Positions 50,084 to 59,592 are shown, counted from the stretch's first letter. The stretch: 64,000 nt of DNA from Pseudomonas sp. MAG733B (GCF_036884845.1 NZ_CP145732.1:1302001-1366000), one strand, 5' to 3'. Numbers and translations are program-made. The notes: generated by a model from the sequence alone, not told the origin.

Positions 50084-50997
50084 AGCTGATTCAGCTGCGG
50101 GCCTTCTGCTCGGTGGTCGACATGGGCAGTTTCCGTTCGGCAGCGCGAGAGCTGGACGTTGCGCAAAGCACGTTGACAGAGTCGATTCAAAGTCTGGAAA
50201 AGGAACTGGGGGTCACCTTGCTCGTGCGCTCCAATCAAGGCATCAGCGTGACCCTGGCCGGCAAGGTTTTTCTGCCCCGGGCGCGTTCGATCATTCTGGA
50301 TTGTGATCGCGCGGTTCAAGACGTCCGACAGTGGAATGGCATGCCCGAAGGGCAGATCGCATTGGGTGTCACCGTGGAGCCGTTGGCGGCGTGCCTGATG
50401 CCGGTCTTCAGCAGTTTTACCCGCCGATTTCCAAAGGTGCAGCTACATGTCGCCAGTGGCAAGACGAAGATGCTGATCGAGATGATTCGCGCTGGCCGGC
50501 TCGATTTCGTGATGTGCCCCTTGAGCCCCAACGTCTGCGATATCGACCTGCAGATCGAGCGGCTCTACAGCTCGAAGTCCAGCGTGATTGCGCGCAAGGG
50601 ACATCCGCTTGCGGGTGCTCGCTCAGTGCACGACCTCGCTGATTGTCAGTGGATAAGTGTTCGCCCGGCCGGGGTCGTCGGCAGTGCGGAAAATCATCTG
50701 GTCGAGCTGTTCAGAGCCCAGGGCCTGCCACCGCCAAAGATCGCGATCACCACCGAGTCGCTGCTGGAAATCCTGCACATCATTTCCGAGACTGACTACC
50801 TGACCATTGAGCCCGGGATGTTGCCCGGCATGAAGCTGTTTTCCTCGTCGCTGATCAGCATTTCGATTCGCGAGCCGCTGGAGTCGAATGAGGTGTGCCT
50901 GATCAGCCGTCGAGTGTCACCCTTCACCCAGGTCACACAAGAACTGACCAGCATGCTGATCTCTTACTCGCGCTTGCGTCATCGCGCCAGAGGGTGA
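50080..50997 (+). CDS. LysR-family transcriptional regulator
   Basis: A 305-residue LysR protein. Helix-turn-helix about residues 1-60 (M-K-L-I-Q-L-R-A-F-C-S-V-V-D-M-G-S-F-R-S-A-A), then the effector domain. It has no clear divergent target: the epoxide-hydrolase gene is divergent 386 bases away, and the HxlR gene downstream is convergent. Its start overlaps the stop of a small ORF preceded by an OhrR-type operator, so it may be peroxide-inducible. Confidence 0.83.
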   Translation: MKLIQLRAFCSVVDMGSFRSAARELDVAQSTLTESIQSLEKELGVTLLVRSNQGISVTLAGKVFLPRARSIILDCDRAVQDVRQWNGMPEGQIALGVTVEPLAACLMPVFSSFTRRFPKVQLHVASGKTKMLIEMIRAGRLDFVMCPLSPNVCDIDLQIERLYSSKSSVIARKGHPLAGARSVHDLADCQWISVRPAGVVGSAENHLVELFRAQGLPPPKIAITTESLLEILHIISETDYLTIEPGMLPGMKLFSSSLISISIREPLESNEVCLISRRVSPFTQVTQELTSMLISYSRLRHRARG

Positions 50998-51030
50998 GCC
51001 CGGAGCTGCTCTCAGATCCTGTCCGAACAA

Positions 51031-51408
51031 TCAGCCAGTTCGATCTCGAACCACAGCACTGCATGGCAGCAGCCGATGTACCTCGTCGAGCTCTCTGGCG
51101 TGATGGGTTCCCCAATCAATGAGGGACTTCAGAATGGGCCGCAGGCTTTCGCCAAGCGGGGTGAGCAGGTATTCGATGCCCTGGCGGTCCACGCCGCTGG
51201 GTTGCCGGCTCACCATTCCATGTTCCTCAAGCGCGCGTAGTTGCTCGATCAACACCTTCTGGGAGATGCCGGCGATGCGTTTTTCCAGATCACAGGTGCG
51301 TTGCGGGCCGTCCAGCAGGACATGAAGGATGACCGCTTTCCAGCGTCCGGAAAGGACACCTAGCGCGCGTTCGACTGGCAAGCCGGGGAGTCTATTGATC
51401 GTCTTCAT
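51031..51408 (-). CDS. HxlR-family regulator
   Basis: A 125-residue winged-helix regulator: L-S-G-R-W-K-A-V-I-L-H-V-L-L-D-G then Q-R-T-C-D-L-E-K-R-I-A-G-I-S-Q-K, and the wing with G-I-E-Y-L-L-T-P-L-G. Cys39 sits where redox or electrophile-sensing members may carry reactive thiols. It is divergent from an Old Yellow Enzyme gene 90 bases away and likely represses it. The open frame continues far upstream into the neighbour, but homology begins at the ATG at 51408. Confidence 0.87.
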   Translation of the reverse strand: MKTINRLPGLPVERALGVLSGRWKAVILHVLLDGPQRTCDLEKRIAGISQKVLIEQLRALEEHGMVSRQPSGVDRQGIEYLLTPLGESLRPILKSLIDWGTHHARELDEVHRLLPCSAVVRDRTG

Positions 51409-51498
51409 TTGCAACCACTGACCAAACGGTGTGTAGAGGGGGGCGACTATCGAAAAGTACATTTTCCTTCCGATCCGAACCGACCCGAAGGAAAACCA

Positions 51499-52635
51499 AT
51501 GATAGACCTGTTTGATTCCCAATTGGTTGGTGGCACCGTTGCGCTGACGAACCGCATCGTCATGGCGCCGATGACTCGCACTCGGACGTCCGAGGGTGAC
51601 ATCCCGAATGAGTTGATGGCCACCTACTACGGGCAGCGCGCCAGCGCCGGCCTGATCGTGACCGAGGCAACTGACGTTGCGCCATCCAGCAACGGCTACG
51701 CGCTGACCCCCGGCATCTACACGCAGGACCAGCGGCAGGGCTGGCGTCTGGTGACCGATGAGGTTCACCGCGAGGGCGGCACGATATTCTTGCAACTCTG
51801 GCACGTCGGCAGGATGGCCCATCCATCGCTCATGCCCAACGGCGAAGCGCCATGGGGCGTCACCGAGGAAAGGGCGGATTCGCAAGTGTTTGCCCACGGC
51901 CCGGATGGCACGTTGGGCTATATGCCCGCAGGCAAGCCAAGACGCCTGAGGACGGAAGAAGTGTTTGCCTTGGTCGGCACCGTTACCCAAGCCTGCGTCC
52001 AGGCGCGGGAGGCTGGATTTGACGGAGTCGAAATCCACGCAGCCAACGGTTACCTGTTCGAACAGTTCATGAACTCGGTGCTCAACACGCGCACAGATTG
52101 CTTCGGCGGCGGTAGCGTAGAAAACCGCACACGGTTCCTGATGGAAGTGGTTGAAGCGGCGGTGCGTGAGTTGGGGCCTGGGCGCGTGGGTGTCCGCCTG
52201 TCGCCGTTCGGCAAGTTCAACGGGATTCCGGCGGACCCTCTGACGGAAGAAACCTTGCTGTACGTTGCCGATAAACTGGGCCGCCTCGGCGTCGCCTATC
52301 TGCATCTGGTCTACGAACTGATGCCGGAAGCGAATATGGAGGTTGCCGAGTTCAAATCGCACCACCTCGACCACGCCCTGCTGGTCAAGGTTCGGGCAGC
52401 GTTTCCCGGCAAAATCATCTGGTGCGGCGGATTCACTGACCGCCAGAGCGCGCAGGATGCGCTCGACACCGGGCTGGTCGACCTGATCGCCTTCGGCAGA
52501 CCCTACATCGCAAACCCGGACCTGGTGGAGCGTCTCAAGCATGACTGGCCGTTGGCGGAAGCGGACCGATCAGCGTATTACACACGGCGTGGGGAAAGGG
52601 GGTACACGGATTTTGCTGCGTATCCTGAGCGGTAG
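51499..52635 (+). CDS. Old Yellow Enzyme-type alkene reductase
   Basis: A 378-residue FMN enzyme that reduces activated C=C bonds (enals, enones, maleimides, nitro compounds) with NADPH. R-I-V-M-A-P-M-T-R-T-R near the start, Q-L-W-H-V-G-R around residue 95, and the substrate pair H180/N183 in H-A-A-N-G-Y define the family. F-G-R-P-Y-I-A-N-P-D marks the FMN phosphate site. ATG follows GAAGGAA. Divergent HxlR regulator suggests electrophile induction. NemA is the closest named relative I can suggest. Confidence 0.9.
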   Translation: MIDLFDSQLVGGTVALTNRIVMAPMTRTRTSEGDIPNELMATYYGQRASAGLIVTEATDVAPSSNGYALTPGIYTQDQRQGWRLVTDEVHREGGTIFLQLWHVGRMAHPSLMPNGEAPWGVTEERADSQVFAHGPDGTLGYMPAGKPRRLRTEEVFALVGTVTQACVQAREAGFDGVEIHAANGYLFEQFMNSVLNTRTDCFGGGSVENRTRFLMEVVEAAVRELGPGRVGVRLSPFGKFNGIPADPLTEETLLYVADKLGRLGVAYLHLVYELMPEANMEVAEFKSHHLDHALLVKVRAAFPGKIIWCGGFTDRQSAQDALDTGLVDLIAFGRPYIANPDLVERLKHDWPLAEADRSAYYTRRGERGYTDFAAYPER

Positions 52636-52691
52636 TGTTGCGGGCGGAATCGCGGCACATGGACGCCAGGGTTTTGCTGAATTTCAGGCAC

Positions 52692-52720
52692 AAAAAAAGA
52701 CGTCCGAGGACGTCTTTTTT
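52692..52720. terminator. Bidirectional terminator between the alkene reductase gene and ssrA
   Basis: Stem AGACGTCC / GGACGTCT with an A run on one side and T run on the other. It ends tmRNA on the minus strand and the reductase gene on the plus strand. Confidence 0.88.
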
Positions 52721-52725
52721 CTATT

Positions 52726-53122
52726 TGGTGGAGCCGGGGGGATTTGAACCCCCGTCCGCCAGTACTCCGCTGTCGGTACTACATGCGTAGCCGTGTCTAT
52801 TAAGTTAACCCTCAGCGACCCGACGGGCAGGGTGCTTTGGGCGAGTTGTGTAAGTTTTAGCCGCTTCGTCCACAACGTACTGCACGGCGATTCTGTTCTA
52901 TATGACAATCACTTTGGGTTTACAGACATCCCCTGGTGATTGCTGGGCCCGAAGGCACCAGAAGCTCAGGGCTAAGGCTGCTTACGCAGCGAGAGCGAAT
53001 TCCTGGCCGTAGTCTTTGTCATTGGCAACTATAAGTAGTTGCAACAGTGGATTTACGAGTTCTGTTACCAACTCGGCATGCACCTAAAGTTTCGCAACCG
53101 GCGTCGAATCCTAAACGGCCCC
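52726..53122 (-). ncRNA. ssrA: Transfer-messenger RNA (tmRNA)
   Basis: On the minus strand the 5' end is GGGGCCGTTTAGGATTCGAC and the 3' end is the tRNA-like T-arm (GGGGGATTTGAACCCCCG read on the + strand) closing in CCA. The tag reading frame (52982-53026, minus) encodes A-N-D-K-D-Y-G-Q-E-F-A-L-A-A followed by TAA. The A-N-D start and A-L-A-A end fit pseudomonad tags. It rescues stalled ribosomes with SmpB, whose gene is at 62441. Length 397 bases. Confidence 0.97.
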
Positions 53123-53186
53123 GAACTCATTGCTCGTGAATCACATTGAGCAACAAGCCTGTACAGTCTACGTCAATGCGGCCCGG

Positions 53187-53210
53187 AAGGCCAACCCGAA
53201 GGTTGGCCTT
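53187..53210 (-). other. UUCG-loop hairpin after the small exported protein gene
   Basis: On the minus strand a 10-base stem (AAGGCCAACC / GGTTGGCCTT) closes a TTCG tetraloop. No T run follows, so it may stabilise the transcript end rather than terminate it. It is 8 bases beyond the stop of the exported-protein gene. Confidence 0.6.
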
Positions 53211-53218
53211 GTCTGGCA

Positions 53219-53494
53219 TCAGTTCCGGGTAGGGTTGCGAATCTGCATTTTGGTGATGATGCCGGAGGAGATTTCCACGCAATCCTTGTCGTTACCGGCC
53301 GCCTGGGCTGCTTTCGCTTTTGTCAGGGCAGCTTTGACGGTGTCCATTGTGCCTTCCGGAAGGGACGGCGCGCTGTCCACGAAATCGCTTATTTGTTGAA
53401 TGTTCCCGTCACACAGATCTTTATCCGCCGCAAACACCGGCGACGCCAACATTGCAGCAGCGATGAACAATCCAGCAATTGCAGAGTGCTTCAT
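53219..53494 (-). CDS. Small exported protein of unknown function
   Basis: A 91-residue protein with a clear signal peptide (hydrophobic I-A-G-L-F-I-A-A-A-M-L-A, cleavage after V-F-A near residue 22). The mature part of about 69 residues is helical with a Cys pair (L-C-D near 28 and D-C-V near 72) that could form a disulfide. GGAGAT precedes the ATG. I know no named family. Stands alone between ssrA and the lactate operon. Confidence 0.75.
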   Translation of the reverse strand: MKHSAIAGLFIAAAMLASPVFAADKDLCDGNIQQISDFVDSAPSLPEGTMDTVKAALTKAKAAQAAGNDKDCVEISSGIITKMQIRNPTRN

Positions 53495-53647
53495 GGTTAT
53501 CTCCTTGCGCATGAGGGCTCGGTGCTGCCGGTGATGCGGGCCGCTGGCCGAGGTGGTTATAAGCCCTTTCACAGAGCCTAGCTAAATGACTATAGCCGCG
53601 CGCAGGAATTCGGTTTTTTTTTGCGGGGGGATGATGGCGATGCACAG

Positions 53648-53675
53648 CAAAAAGGGGCAAAAAATGCCCCTTTTC
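53648..53675 (-). terminator. Terminator of the lactate operon
   Basis: Stem AAAAGGGGCA / TGCCCCTTTT with an A5 loop on the + strand. On the minus strand the stem is followed by T residues, ending dld 12 bases after its stop. Confidence 0.85.
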
Positions 53676-53687
53676 AATCCATCGCTC

Positions 53688-56498
53688 TTAAACCGGGCGT
53701 GCTTGAGTCACACGATCCACCAGATACACCAGCCCGTGATAATCGATCCCGCCATGCTGGCTCAGGCCGATTTCGCAGGTGCGGCTGGTGGAAATGCCTT
53801 CGCTGCAATACTGCACCGCGTCCTTCAAGGTGCGCAGGGAATGCGCATTCAGTTCCGGCGTGGTGAAGCCTTTGTCGCCGGCAAATCCGCAGCAATGAAT
53901 GCCTTCGGGGATGACCACGTTTTTGCTGCACTTACGCGCCAGATCAATCAGCGCCTGGCTTTCCCCAAGGTGCTGGGTGCTGCAGGTGACATGCACTGCA
54001 ATCGGCGTGTCCTGCGGCGTGAAATCCAGTCGATCCATCAAATGCGTACGAATGAACCGCACCGGGTCGTACAAATCCAGGCGCACATCGCCCAGGTCCT
54101 GAGCCAGGCGCAAGGTGCAGGGGCTGGTGTCGCAATAGATCGGATCGAGGCCGCCACGGCTGGCGTGGAGCAGGGCACCGATCAGTTCCTGGCGTTTGTG
54201 TTCGGCCTGTTCGGCATAGCCCTTGGAAGCAAACGGCTGGCCGCAGCAGAGGTTATCCAGATTGTCCGGGAAGACCACCTGATAACCAGCCTTTTCCAGC
54301 AAGCCGCGGGTTTTGTCGTACAGCGACATTTGCTCCTTGTCGCGAGCCGCCGGGCCCATGGCGCGTGAAACACACGCGGCCAGATACACCACGCGCGGTC
54401 GCTCGTCCGTCACCGTCGGGCTGAAGCGAATGGCTTTTTCCGGTTGCGGCATGGCGTTGGTCCATTGTGGGACCTGACCTTTGGATAAACGCGTCAACGT
54501 CGCCGATAACTTCGCCAATCGTGGTGCGCCCAACAACATCCGTGCACCGTTGGCCACGTGCAGGGTGAAGCGCGCGCCTTGCAGCGCCATGGCGAAGTTT
54601 CCTTCAAGCCAATTGGCGGTTTTCGTATGGGTGGCGTGCTGGCCGCGAAGCTTTTTCACCAGTTCGCCGGTATTGATTCCCACGGGGCAGCGTTGCGCAC
54701 ACAGACCGGTCGCCGCACAGGTGTCGATGCCCTGATATTCATACGCCGCTTCAAGTTCACGGGTATCGACCCCGGCGCGCTTCTTCGCCTGGATGTCACG
54801 CCAGATCACGATGCGCTGACGCGGGCTCAGGGTCAGGCCTTTCGACGGGCAGACCGGTTCGCAGAAGCCGCATTCGATGCACTTATCCACAATCTCGTCG
54901 GCGGCCGGCAACGGCTTGAGATGCTTGAGATGGATCTGCGGGTCGTCGCTGAGCACCACGTCCGGGTTGAGAATGCCGTTGGGGTCGAGCAGGCGTTTGA
55001 GCTGCCACATCAACTGGTAGGCGTCGCTGCCCCATTCCAGTTCGACGAACGGCGCCATGTTGCGTCCGGTGCCGTGTTCAGCCTTGAGCGAGCCGCCGAA
55101 CTCGACGGCGACCAACTGCGCCACGTCGTCCATGAACGCCTGGTAGCGTGCGACTTCTTCCGGATTGTTGAAGCCTTGGGTGAAGACGAAGTGCAGATTG
55201 CCTTCCAGTGCGTGTCCGAAAAGGATCGCTTCGTCGTAGTGATGTTTGTCGAACAACTCGATCAGCCGGTTCACGCCGATGGCCAGTTGTTCCACCGGGA
55301 AGGTCACGTCCTCGATGATCACTGTGGTCCCGGTTTTGCGCACTGCGCCAACGGCGGGGAAGGTGTCCTTGCGGATCGCCCAGAGCCGGGCGTTTTCCAG
55401 CGGGTCTTCAGTGAAGTCGACTTGCTTCTCCACCGGGAAAGACGCCAGCGACGCCATGATCTGTGCCAATTGTTCGTGCAGCAGTGTGGACGACGCCGCG
55501 CGGGACTCGATCAGCAGGGCGCAGGCATTGTTCGACAGATGTTGTACGAAAGCGGGCATGCCGGGTTTGCTTTGCACCGAACGCAAACTGCGTCGGTCCA
55601 GCAGTTCCACCGCCGACACCGGTTGGCTTTTCAGTACGGTGACCGCGTTGCAGCAGGTTTCCACATCCGGGAATACGATCAGCGCCGAGGCCTTGTTCGG
55701 GTGATCGATCACTGTGTCGTAGGTCACCGCGCTGATGAAGCCGAGCGTACCTTCGGAACCCACCAGCAAGTGGCTCAAGATATCCACAGGCTCGTCGTAA
55801 TCCACCAAGGCGTTGAGTGACAGGCCGGTGGTATTTTTCAGACGGTATTTGTGGCGAATTTTGGCGGCGAGTTCAGCGTTTGCCCGCGTCTCGCGGCCCA
55901 ATGTCGCCAGACGTTCCAGCAACTCGCCATGGCTTTGGCGAAATGCCGCGACACTGGCGGCATCTTCGGTATCGAGTCGACTGCCATCGGCCAGCACCAA
56001 TCGAATACCGGCCAGGGTGTGATAGGTATTTTGCGCAGTGCCGCAGCACATGCCGCTGGCATTGTTGGCGACGATGCCGCCGATTTTGCAGGCGTTGATC
56101 GACGCCGGGTCTGGGCCGATCTTGCGCCCGAACGGCGCCAGCCACGCGTTGGCCTGCGCGCCGATCACGCCGGGTTGCAGACGAATCTGCGTGCCTTGGC
56201 CACGGATCTCGCGACCGTTCCAGTTATCCCCAAGTACGATCAGCACTGAGTCGCTGATGGCTTGCCCGGACAGGCTGGTGCCGGCGGCGCGGAAAGTCAC
56301 CGGCACCTGATCGCGCTGCGCCAGTTTCAGCAGCGCCACCACTTCATCTTCGGACTCGACGCGGATAACCAGTTGCGGAATCAGCCGATAGAAACTGGCG
56401 TCGGTGCCGAAAGCCAGCGTCGACAACGGGTCGTCGAAGCGACGCTCACGGGGAATCAGTTGCTGCGCATCACGCAGAAAAGCGGCCGGTAGACTCAT
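53688..56498 (-). CDS. dld: FAD/Fe-S D-lactate dehydrogenase (Dld-II type)
   Basis: A 936-residue two-part oxidoreductase. An N-terminal FAD-binding PCMH domain covers about residues 35-210 (V-T-F-R-A-A-G-T-S-L-S-G-Q), with the FAD-linked oxidase C-terminal domain after it. A double Fe-S region (C-I-E-C-G-F-C-E-P-V-C-P-S near 540) and two CCG-type domains complete it. D-lactate oxidation to pyruvate with electrons to quinone is the likely role, supported by lutABC and lldP upstream on the same strand. A related D-2-hydroxyacid oxidase is possible. It overlaps lutC by 4 bases. Confidence 0.9.
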   Translation of the reverse strand: MSLPAAFLRDAQQLIPRERRFDDPLSTLAFGTDASFYRLIPQLVIRVESEDEVVALLKLAQRDQVPVTFRAAGTSLSGQAISDSVLIVLGDNWNGREIRGQGTQIRLQPGVIGAQANAWLAPFGRKIGPDPASINACKIGGIVANNASGMCCGTAQNTYHTLAGIRLVLADGSRLDTEDAASVAAFRQSHGELLERLATLGRETRANAELAAKIRHKYRLKNTTGLSLNALVDYDEPVDILSHLLVGSEGTLGFISAVTYDTVIDHPNKASALIVFPDVETCCNAVTVLKSQPVSAVELLDRRSLRSVQSKPGMPAFVQHLSNNACALLIESRAASSTLLHEQLAQIMASLASFPVEKQVDFTEDPLENARLWAIRKDTFPAVGAVRKTGTTVIIEDVTFPVEQLAIGVNRLIELFDKHHYDEAILFGHALEGNLHFVFTQGFNNPEEVARYQAFMDDVAQLVAVEFGGSLKAEHGTGRNMAPFVELEWGSDAYQLMWQLKRLLDPNGILNPDVVLSDDPQIHLKHLKPLPAADEIVDKCIECGFCEPVCPSKGLTLSPRQRIVIWRDIQAKKRAGVDTRELEAAYEYQGIDTCAATGLCAQRCPVGINTGELVKKLRGQHATHTKTANWLEGNFAMALQGARFTLHVANGARMLLGAPRLAKLSATLTRLSKGQVPQWTNAMPQPEKAIRFSPTVTDERPRVVYLAACVSRAMGPAARDKEQMSLYDKTRGLLEKAGYQVVFPDNLDNLCCGQPFASKGYAEQAEHKRQELIGALLHASRGGLDPIYCDTSPCTLRLAQDLGDVRLDLYDPVRFIRTHLMDRLDFTPQDTPIAVHVTCSTQHLGESQALIDLARKCSKNVVIPEGIHCCGFAGDKGFTTPELNAHSLRTLKDAVQYCSEGISTSRTCEIGLSQHGGIDYHGLVYLVDRVTQARPV

Positions 56499-57169
56499 TG
56501 GTCCTCCAGGATCAACACCACCAGATCTTTCGGACCGTGGGCGCCGTAGGCCAGCACTTGTTCAATGTCAGCGGTTTTCGATGGGCCGGAGACTAGCAGC
56601 GCATTGGTCGGCATGCCTTGGGCCCACTCGAACTCCTGCTGCACCTGATAGAAGTTGTCGCGGATTTCGCTGGCCTTGAGCAGGGCGAAATGCACCGGTG
56701 GCGCGAGGCTCATCAGGCGCGGCTCTTCCCGCGTTGGCCAGAGAATCAGGCTACCGGTCGCGGCGATGGCGCCGAGGGTGCCGGTCAGGCTCGCCGGAGT
56801 GTCGTTGAACAGTTCTGCTTTCCATTCTTCCATTGGGCGATCGTAGGCCTTGAGTGTCGGCAGGCCAGGATTTTTCTCCCAGTGTTGTGCGACACGTTGA
56901 CCGTGAGGTGTGGTCGGCGCGATCAACAGGCTCGGCAACTGACGATCCTTCAGCAACTGTGCGAGCAACTCAGGCCAGGCTTTACCTGACGTCAGGTGGA
57001 TTTCCGTGTGCACGGCTTCCATCAGTTTGCGCAGTTGCGGGATGCGTTGTTCGGCGGTGTAGGTGTAAGGCTGCGTCACCAGATCGACATCGAAGTTGTC
57101 AGCCACCGGCGTGGTGCCTGTCAGACTTTTGCGCAGTTTGGCGAGGATGTTTTGCTTGGCGCTCATCAA
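56495..57169 (-). CDS. lutC: Lactate utilization protein LutC
   Basis: A 224-residue protein of the LUD (DUF162) domain, the third subunit of the LutABC L-lactate oxidase complex. Its ending A-Y-G-A-H-G-P-K-D-L-V-V-L is the family hallmark. It overlaps lutB and dld by 4 bases each, so the five genes act as one transcript. It has no Fe-S cluster of its own. Confidence 0.92.
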   Translation of the reverse strand: MMSAKQNILAKLRKSLTGTTPVADNFDVDLVTQPYTYTAEQRIPQLRKLMEAVHTEIHLTSGKAWPELLAQLLKDRQLPSLLIAPTTPHGQRVAQHWEKNPGLPTLKAYDRPMEEWKAELFNDTPASLTGTLGAIAATGSLILWPTREEPRLMSLAPPVHFALLKASEIRDNFYQVQQEFEWAQGMPTNALLVSGPSKTADIEQVLAYGAHGPKDLVVLILEDQ

Positions 57170-58620
57170 CGATCTCCCTGTTTGGCCAGATGCTCGCGAG
57201 CCAGGTCATGCAACGAGCGGGCAGCGGGTTTCGGGGCGCTGTGGTTTTGCGTCCACGGGCCGACATTGCTCGGGGTAAGTGCACGCAGGCGCGTCGCGGC
57301 CAGACCGAACAGGCGATACAGCGTTGGCGAGCTATTGAATTTCGCCCAGGCGTTCCAGATGAAACGTTCCTTGCGCGAGTACTTGCTGCCCTGGCCGCGC
57401 ATCACTTGATGGGTGCTGTCCGGCGCCTTGACGTTCTCTTCGCGCAAGCGACGCAGCAACGAAGGGATCGGGATTTTTACCGGGCAGACTTCACCGCAGG
57501 CGCCGCACAACGAAGAGGCGCTCGGGTGGTCGGGGACTTTCGCCAGGCCAACCATGTGCGGGGTGATGATTTTTCCGATAGGGCCGGGGTAAACCTCGCC
57601 GTAGGCATGGCCGCCGATTCGGGTATAGACCGGGCAATGATTCATACAGGCGCCGCAGCGGATGCAGTTCAGGGTCTGACGCAACTCGCTATCGGCAAAG
57701 GCCTGGCTGCGACCGTTGTCGAGCAGCACCAGATGCACCTCCTGCGGGCCGTCGAGTTCATGTTCCTTGCGCGGGCCGGAGATCATGTTGACGTAGGTGG
57801 TGATCGGGATGCCCAGGGCCGAGCGGGTCAGCAGCGACAGTAGCGGCACCACGTCGCGCAGGTTTTCCACGACTTTTTCGATACCGGTCACGGCGATATG
57901 CACCGGCGGAACCGTGGTGGTCATGCGGCCGTTGCCTTCGTTTTCCACCAGCAGCAAGGTGCCGGTTTCGGCCACGGCGAAGTTGACACCGGAGACGCCG
58001 ATGTCCGCTTCGAAGAATTTCTGCCGCAGGACCCTGCGACCGATCTGAATAAGTTGGTCTACGTCCTTGGTGTATTCCACGCCAAGTTTGTCGTGGAACA
58101 AGGACGCGACCTGACCGGCGTTCTTGTGGATCGCCGGCATGATTATGTGTGAAGGCTTCTCGTGGTCGAGCTGGACGATGTACTCGCCCATGTCCGATTC
58201 CAGACATTCAATGCCCTGTTCAGCGAGGACATGGTTCATCTCCATCTCTTCGCTGACCATCGATTTGCCCTTGATCACTTGCCGCCCCTCGTGAGCGCGG
58301 ATGATCGAGAGGACGATGCCATTGGCCTCGTCCACCGTTTCCGCCCAGTGCACTGTCACACCGTTGCGGGTCAGGTTCTGTTCAAGTTGCTCGAGCAGGT
58401 CGGGCAGCTTGGATAACGCACGGGCGCGGACGGCATTGCCCAGTGCACGTAAATGTTCTCTTTCGTGGGCATCGCTGAAAGCGGCCGCACGTTTGGTCAT
58501 CAGTGAATCCATCGCCTTGCGGAAGTTGCCTCGCAATTGCGCATCACCCAAAGCCTCGTGAGCCCGGGTGCGGAAATCCTCTTCTACGGTAACCGTAGGA
58601 ATAATCTCGGCGGCGCTCAT
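57166..58620 (-). CDS. lutB: Lactate utilization Fe-S protein LutB
   Basis: A 484-residue subunit with an N-terminal LUD part and two ferredoxin-type clusters, C-I-R-C-G-A-C-M-N-H-C-P near residue 320 and C-G-A-C-G-E-V-C-P near 370. The start at 58620 follows the lutA end by a 4-base overlap; an in-frame extension upstream to 58719 lies within lutA and is not used. Transfers electrons from L-lactate oxidation. Confidence 0.94.
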   Translation of the reverse strand: MSAAEIIPTVTVEEDFRTRAHEALGDAQLRGNFRKAMDSLMTKRAAAFSDAHEREHLRALGNAVRARALSKLPDLLEQLEQNLTRNGVTVHWAETVDEANGIVLSIIRAHEGRQVIKGKSMVSEEMEMNHVLAEQGIECLESDMGEYIVQLDHEKPSHIIMPAIHKNAGQVASLFHDKLGVEYTKDVDQLIQIGRRVLRQKFFEADIGVSGVNFAVAETGTLLLVENEGNGRMTTTVPPVHIAVTGIEKVVENLRDVVPLLSLLTRSALGIPITTYVNMISGPRKEHELDGPQEVHLVLLDNGRSQAFADSELRQTLNCIRCGACMNHCPVYTRIGGHAYGEVYPGPIGKIITPHMVGLAKVPDHPSASSLCGACGEVCPVKIPIPSLLRRLREENVKAPDSTHQVMRGQGSKYSRKERFIWNAWAKFNSSPTLYRLFGLAATRLRALTPSNVGPWTQNHSAPKPAARSLHDLAREHLAKQGDR

Positions 58621-59441
58621 CGGGCACCTCCGGTACGCTGCCAGAGGAAGCTGGCCAGATGTTGGCCGCGCAACGCTTCCTGCTGTTTTTCCAGCGAGCC
58701 GTTGATGTTCATCAGGCAACCGCAGTCGGCACTGAGTACCTTGTGCGCGCCGGATTCCTTCAACGAGCGGGTCTTGTCAGCCACCATCGCGCCGGAAATA
58801 TCTGGCATACGGACGCTGAAAGTCCCACCGAAGCCACAGCATTCGCTTTCATGGCTGTGGTCGACTCGTTCCACGTTGCTCAACTGCGCCAACAACTCGC
58901 GGCCGTGCAGGTGGGTGTTCATTTCACGACGTGCCGAACACGACGTGTGCAACGCGACTTTTACCGGCTCGCCACTGTCATTGAGCTGCACCTTGCAGAC
59001 AAACAACAGGAACTCGGCCAGCTCAAACGTTCTGGCGGCCAGGGCCTGAACCTGTTTCAGCGTGTCCGGCTCGTCCTTGAACAAGTCGGCATAGTGTTCA
59101 CGCATCATGCCCGCGCAGGAGCCCGAAGGCACCACTACCGGATAATCCCCGGCGAACAGCGCCAGTTGCGAGCGCGCCACGGTCCGTGCCTGCTCGGTGT
59201 AACCCGAGGTGTAGGCCGGTTGACCGCAGCAGCTTTGCCCTTGCGGGTATTCGACACGGATGCCTTCGCGCTCCAGCAAGTGGATCGCGTCCATTCCGGC
59301 TTCCGGGTAGAACAAGTCCACTACGCAGGTCCCGAACAGGTACACCCGTTGCGGTTTTTCGCTGGGGTATTGCCGAGGCTCGGGCAGTGGCGGGGCGACA
59401 CGGGTCGCATTCGGCACAGCGTTGTAAAAAAGCTCGCTCAT
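58617..59441 (-). CDS. lutA: Lactate utilization protein LutA (CCG domain)
   Basis: A 274-residue protein with two Cys-rich CCG domains: S-C-C-G-Q-P-A-Y near residue 70 and E-C-C-G-F-G-G near 200. These bind Fe-S clusters of the heterodisulfide-reductase kind. It is the first Lut gene after the permease. It works with LutB and LutC in L-lactate oxidation to pyruvate. lldP lies 151 bases upstream. Confidence 0.93.
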   Translation of the reverse strand: MSELFYNAVPNATRVAPPLPEPRQYPSEKPQRVYLFGTCVVDLFYPEAGMDAIHLLEREGIRVEYPQGQSCCGQPAYTSGYTEQARTVARSQLALFAGDYPVVVPSGSCAGMMREHYADLFKDEPDTLKQVQALAARTFELAEFLLFVCKVQLNDSGEPVKVALHTSCSARREMNTHLHGRELLAQLSNVERVDHSHESECCGFGGTFSVRMPDISGAMVADKTRSLKESGAHKVLSADCGCLMNINGSLEKQQEALRGQHLASFLWQRTGGAR

Positions 59442-59541
59442 CAGGCGTGTCTCCGGGTTGTCCCGGTTATCCGTCCGCTGAGGCTGCTGAATATAGAGTG
59501 AGATCCTTTCAGCAGCCTTACAGACCGGGTTGTGAATAGCT

Positions 59542-59574
59542 GACGCCGGAATCGTGGTCCGGCGTCGGTTTTTT
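59542..59574 (+). terminator. Terminator-like hairpin facing the + strand between lldP and lutA
   Basis: Perfect 9-base stem GACGCCGGA / TCCGGCGTC with a 7-base loop and a six-T run on the + strand. All flanking genes run on the minus strand, so it does not end any of them. Confidence 0.6.
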
Positions 59575-59592
59575 CCATGTCGCGTGTAGTAC

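Noticed and set aside
51031..52542. 503-codon minus-strand frame covering the Old Yellow Enzyme gene
   Set aside because: Only the last 125 codons are the HxlR regulator; the remainder is antisense to the reductase gene and was trimmed.
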